From contig NZ_JACJRU010000049.1 in NCBI RefSeq assembly GCF_014697425.1, positions 1-55,383 on the forward strand: 55,383 nt of DNA. The letters run 5' to 3'. How positions within the stretch are numbered: the first letter of the stretch is position 1; the number at the start of each line of letters is the position of its first letter. The notes under the pieces are model-generated. The model was not told where the DNA came from. It saw only the letters and a program-made list of their open reading frames with translations, and did not search any database. The translations under genes and the position numbers were made by a program. Positions 53,870 to 55,383 of this stretch are shown here, piece after piece. This DNA is from Nostoc sp. FACHB-110. Lineage in GTDB: Bacteria > Cyanobacteriota > Cyanobacteriia > Cyanobacteriales > Nostocaceae.

Positions 53870-55012
53870 ATGAATGCTTTGATGCAAAATTGGACATTTC
53901 CTTATTGTCCTAATGAAGATGACTGGACAATTAACTGGTCAGCGTTAGAAGCAAAATTTGATTGGTTGCGATCGCTTGCTGATTGTCCCCAAGACCCACG
54001 TTATCATGCTGAAGGGAATGTTCTCATTCACACCAAACTTGTATGCGAGGCATTAGTCGCTTTACCCCAATGGCGAACATTACCAGCTAAAGAACGTTCT
54101 GTATTATTCGCCGCAGCTTTATTGCATGATGTCGCCAAACCCGCCGCAACTCAAATAGCTAAAGATGGCTCGGTTTCTTCTAAAGGTCATGTCCTCCAAG
54201 GGGCGAAAATGGCACAGGAAATTCTCTGGGATTTAAACGTACCATTTCCAGAGCGGGAAGCGGTTGTAGCTTTGGTGAAATATGGCAGTTTACCCCTGTG
54301 GTTTTGGGATAAACCCAACCCAGAACGGGCGGTAATTAAAACAAGTCAAATCATTCGTTGCGATATGTTGGGTTTACTCGCCGAAGCAGATGTGCGGGGA
54401 CGTTACTGCAATGACCAAGCACAATTATTAGAACGGATTGAGTTTTTCCGCGAATTTTGCCAAGAAAACCAATGTTTTGAGCAACCGCGTGCATTTCCTT
54501 CCGCACACAGTCGGTTTGTGTATTTTCAAAAAGAAAATGCCAACCCAGACTATGCAGCCTTTGATGATACGCGCTTTGGGGTAGTGATCATGTCGGGTTT
54601 ACCGGGTGCAGGGAAAGATACTTGGATAAAGGAAAATTTGCCTGACTGGCGAGTGATTTCTTTAGATGCACTGCGAAAGCAAATGAATATCAGCCCAGAA
54701 GATGACCAAGGTGCAGTGATAAATGCAGCCAAAACCATAGCCAAAGAATATATGCGCAATGGTCAATGTTTTGTGTGGAATGCAACTAATATTAGTCGGC
54801 AATTGCGAGGGATGTTAACTCGTTTGTTTACCAGTTATCAAGCCAACATTCGCATTCTTTATTTAGAAGCACCTTGGGAGGAATTGTTACGGAGAAATTG
54901 CGATCGCCCTGCTCATGCTAAACTTCCCGAAAAAGTACTGTATAAATTAAAGCAGCGTCTAGAAGTTCCCGATATTACCGAAGCACACAAGGTAGATTGG
55001 TTAGTACGGTGA
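53870..55012 (+). CDS. HD-Pnk: HD phosphoesterase fused to polynucleotide kinase
   Basis: 380 residues in two parts. Residues 40-190 are an HD domain: His54, ALLHD (His86-Asp87), GHVLQG (His107), and an aspartate at 174 (AEADVRG). From 236 a P-loop kinase follows: VIMSGLPGAGKDTW (Walker A 243-250), SLDALRK with Asp266 and Arg269 as expected for the kinase active site, and WNATN. This matches HD-Pnk enzymes, characterised in Runella, in which the HD domain removes 2',3'-phosphates and the kinase adds a 5'-phosphate to RNA. Together with the ligase upstream this forms an end-healing and sealing pair. Cyanobacterial substrates are unknown. Start ATG 53870. Confidence 0.88.
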   Translation: MNALMQNWTFPYCPNEDDWTINWSALEAKFDWLRSLADCPQDPRYHAEGNVLIHTKLVCEALVALPQWRTLPAKERSVLFAAALLHDVAKPAATQIAKDGSVSSKGHVLQGAKMAQEILWDLNVPFPEREAVVALVKYGSLPLWFWDKPNPERAVIKTSQIIRCDMLGLLAEADVRGRYCNDQAQLLERIEFFREFCQENQCFEQPRAFPSAHSRFVYFQKENANPDYAAFDDTRFGVVIMSGLPGAGKDTWIKENLPDWRVISLDALRKQMNISPEDDQGAVINAAKTIAKEYMRNGQCFVWNATNISRQLRGMLTRLFTSYQANIRILYLEAPWEELLRRNCDRPAHAKLPEKVLYKLKQRLEVPDITEAHKVDWLVR

Positions 55013-55120
55013 AAATGTTAGTGTGCGATCGCATCATATTAAAAATTATTCTACTTTTAAAACTCTTGCTCTTTGCATCTTTGCGTGAGATAAAAATCAT
55101 CCCATTAATCAGCCACATTA

Positions 55121-55150
55121 AAAAGCACTCTCCTTAAGGAGAGTGCTTTT
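55121..55150 (-). terminator. psbA terminator, 30-bp perfect palindrome
   Basis: AAAAGCACTCTCCTT is followed at once by its complement, so the stem is 15 bp less the turn, and on the minus strand it ends in a run of five T. It lies 33 bp past the psbA stop. It can also stop transcription coming from HD-Pnk. Confidence 0.92.
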
Positions 55151-55182
55151 GATTAATTAGTTATTGCTTCTATCTTAGAAGA

Positions 55183-55383
55183 TTAACCATTGATAGCAGG
55201 AGCAGAAATAGCAACAGGAGCTTGCTCACCGCTAGCCAAATCTAAGGGGAAGTTGTGAGCATTGCGCTCGTGCATCACTTCCATACCCAAGTTAGCACGG
55301 TTGATGATATCAGCCCAGGTGTTAATGACACGACCTTGAGAATCAATCACAGATTGGTTGAAGTTGAAACCGTTCAAGTTGAA
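55183..55383 (-). CDS. psbA: Photosystem II D1 protein, C-terminal end (partial)
   Basis: The last 66 or so codons of psbA; the rest lies past the window. Manganese-cluster ligands are all visible in NLGMEVMHERNAHNFPLDLA: His332, Glu333, His337, Asp342 and Ala344 in standard numbering. The C-terminal extension SGEQAPVAISAPAING after Ala344 is removed by CtpA. The stop is TAA at 55183. Cyanobacteria have several psbA copies; the part seen is too conserved to say which. High expression is expected, in line with the strong terminator. Confidence 0.97.
   Translation of the reverse strand, partial: FNLNGFNFNQSVIDSQGRVINTWADIINRANLGMEVMHERNAHNFPLDLASGEQAPVAISAPAING

Overview
The window comes from a cyanobacterium, most likely a filamentous Nostocales-type genome (Nostoc, Anabaena, Calothrix and relatives). 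It carries the end of psbA (photosystem II D1), petM (cytochrome b6f), light-dependent protochlorophyllide reductase, a Ycf39-type photosystem assembly factor and an NblR-like regulator. The HIP1 octamer GCGATCGC is scattered throughout, and the gaps between genes hold short tandem repeats and hairpin elements typical of this group. Most of the window is core-genome housekeeping on both strands in short transcription units. The name of the organism is inferred, not proven.

Layout. 1-5233 (minus) is the edge of a contractile-injection-system (CIS, phage-tail-like) operon, read leftwards: a pseudokinase/membrane/phosphate-binding-like fusion, a 52-residue protein, a gp19-type tail tube protein, and a long repeat protein that leaves the window. 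5385-10054 holds a Uma2-family nuclease-like protein, a DUF39 homocysteine-biosynthesis enzyme, a glycine-rich protein and a TPR protein. 10137-10960 is a GDT1/Mnx manganese exporter behind a yybP-ykoY-type manganese riboswitch. 11249-16369 has por, two small unknowns, sdhA and a membrane protein. 17073-27922 has argG, lepB, a helix-hairpin-helix protein, a TM2 protein, a J-domain protein, a DUF1825 protein, a class A PBP, tyrS, pyrF, a truncated GGDEF gene and a family 4 uracil-DNA glycosylase. 28014-32522 has a TPR protein, a NADAR protein, a one-cysteine peroxiredoxin and a photolyase split into two overlapping genes in reversed domain order. 32782-36524 has a large membrane protein, a CAP-domain protein and an aminotransferase. 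Then come tRNA-Val(GAC), pdxA, petM, ycf39, nadK, nblR and a DUF192 lipoprotein. 43231-50205 has an AGT-type aminotransferase, a sugar-ABC binding lipoprotein, a small glycosyltransferase, trpC and lpdA. 50808-55383 has a SWIM-domain protein, an RNA-ligase plus HD-polynucleotide-kinase pair, and the 3' end of psbA.

How the parts connect. The CIS operon is a physically tight unit and the pseudokinase fusion is its likely first gene. The Mnx exporter and its riboswitch form a self-contained manganese circuit. petM, ycf39, nadK and nblR form a photosynthesis and redox neighbourhood. The RNA ligase and HD-Pnk carry the complementary activities needed to heal and seal broken RNA. The observations most worth following are the pseudokinase-CIS link, the 252-bp higher-order repeat in the CIS-associated protein, the split permuted photolyase with four cysteines spaced as in iron-sulfur photolyases, the layered control of mnx, the RNA-repair pair, and a hairpin element with compensatory base changes between its two copies.
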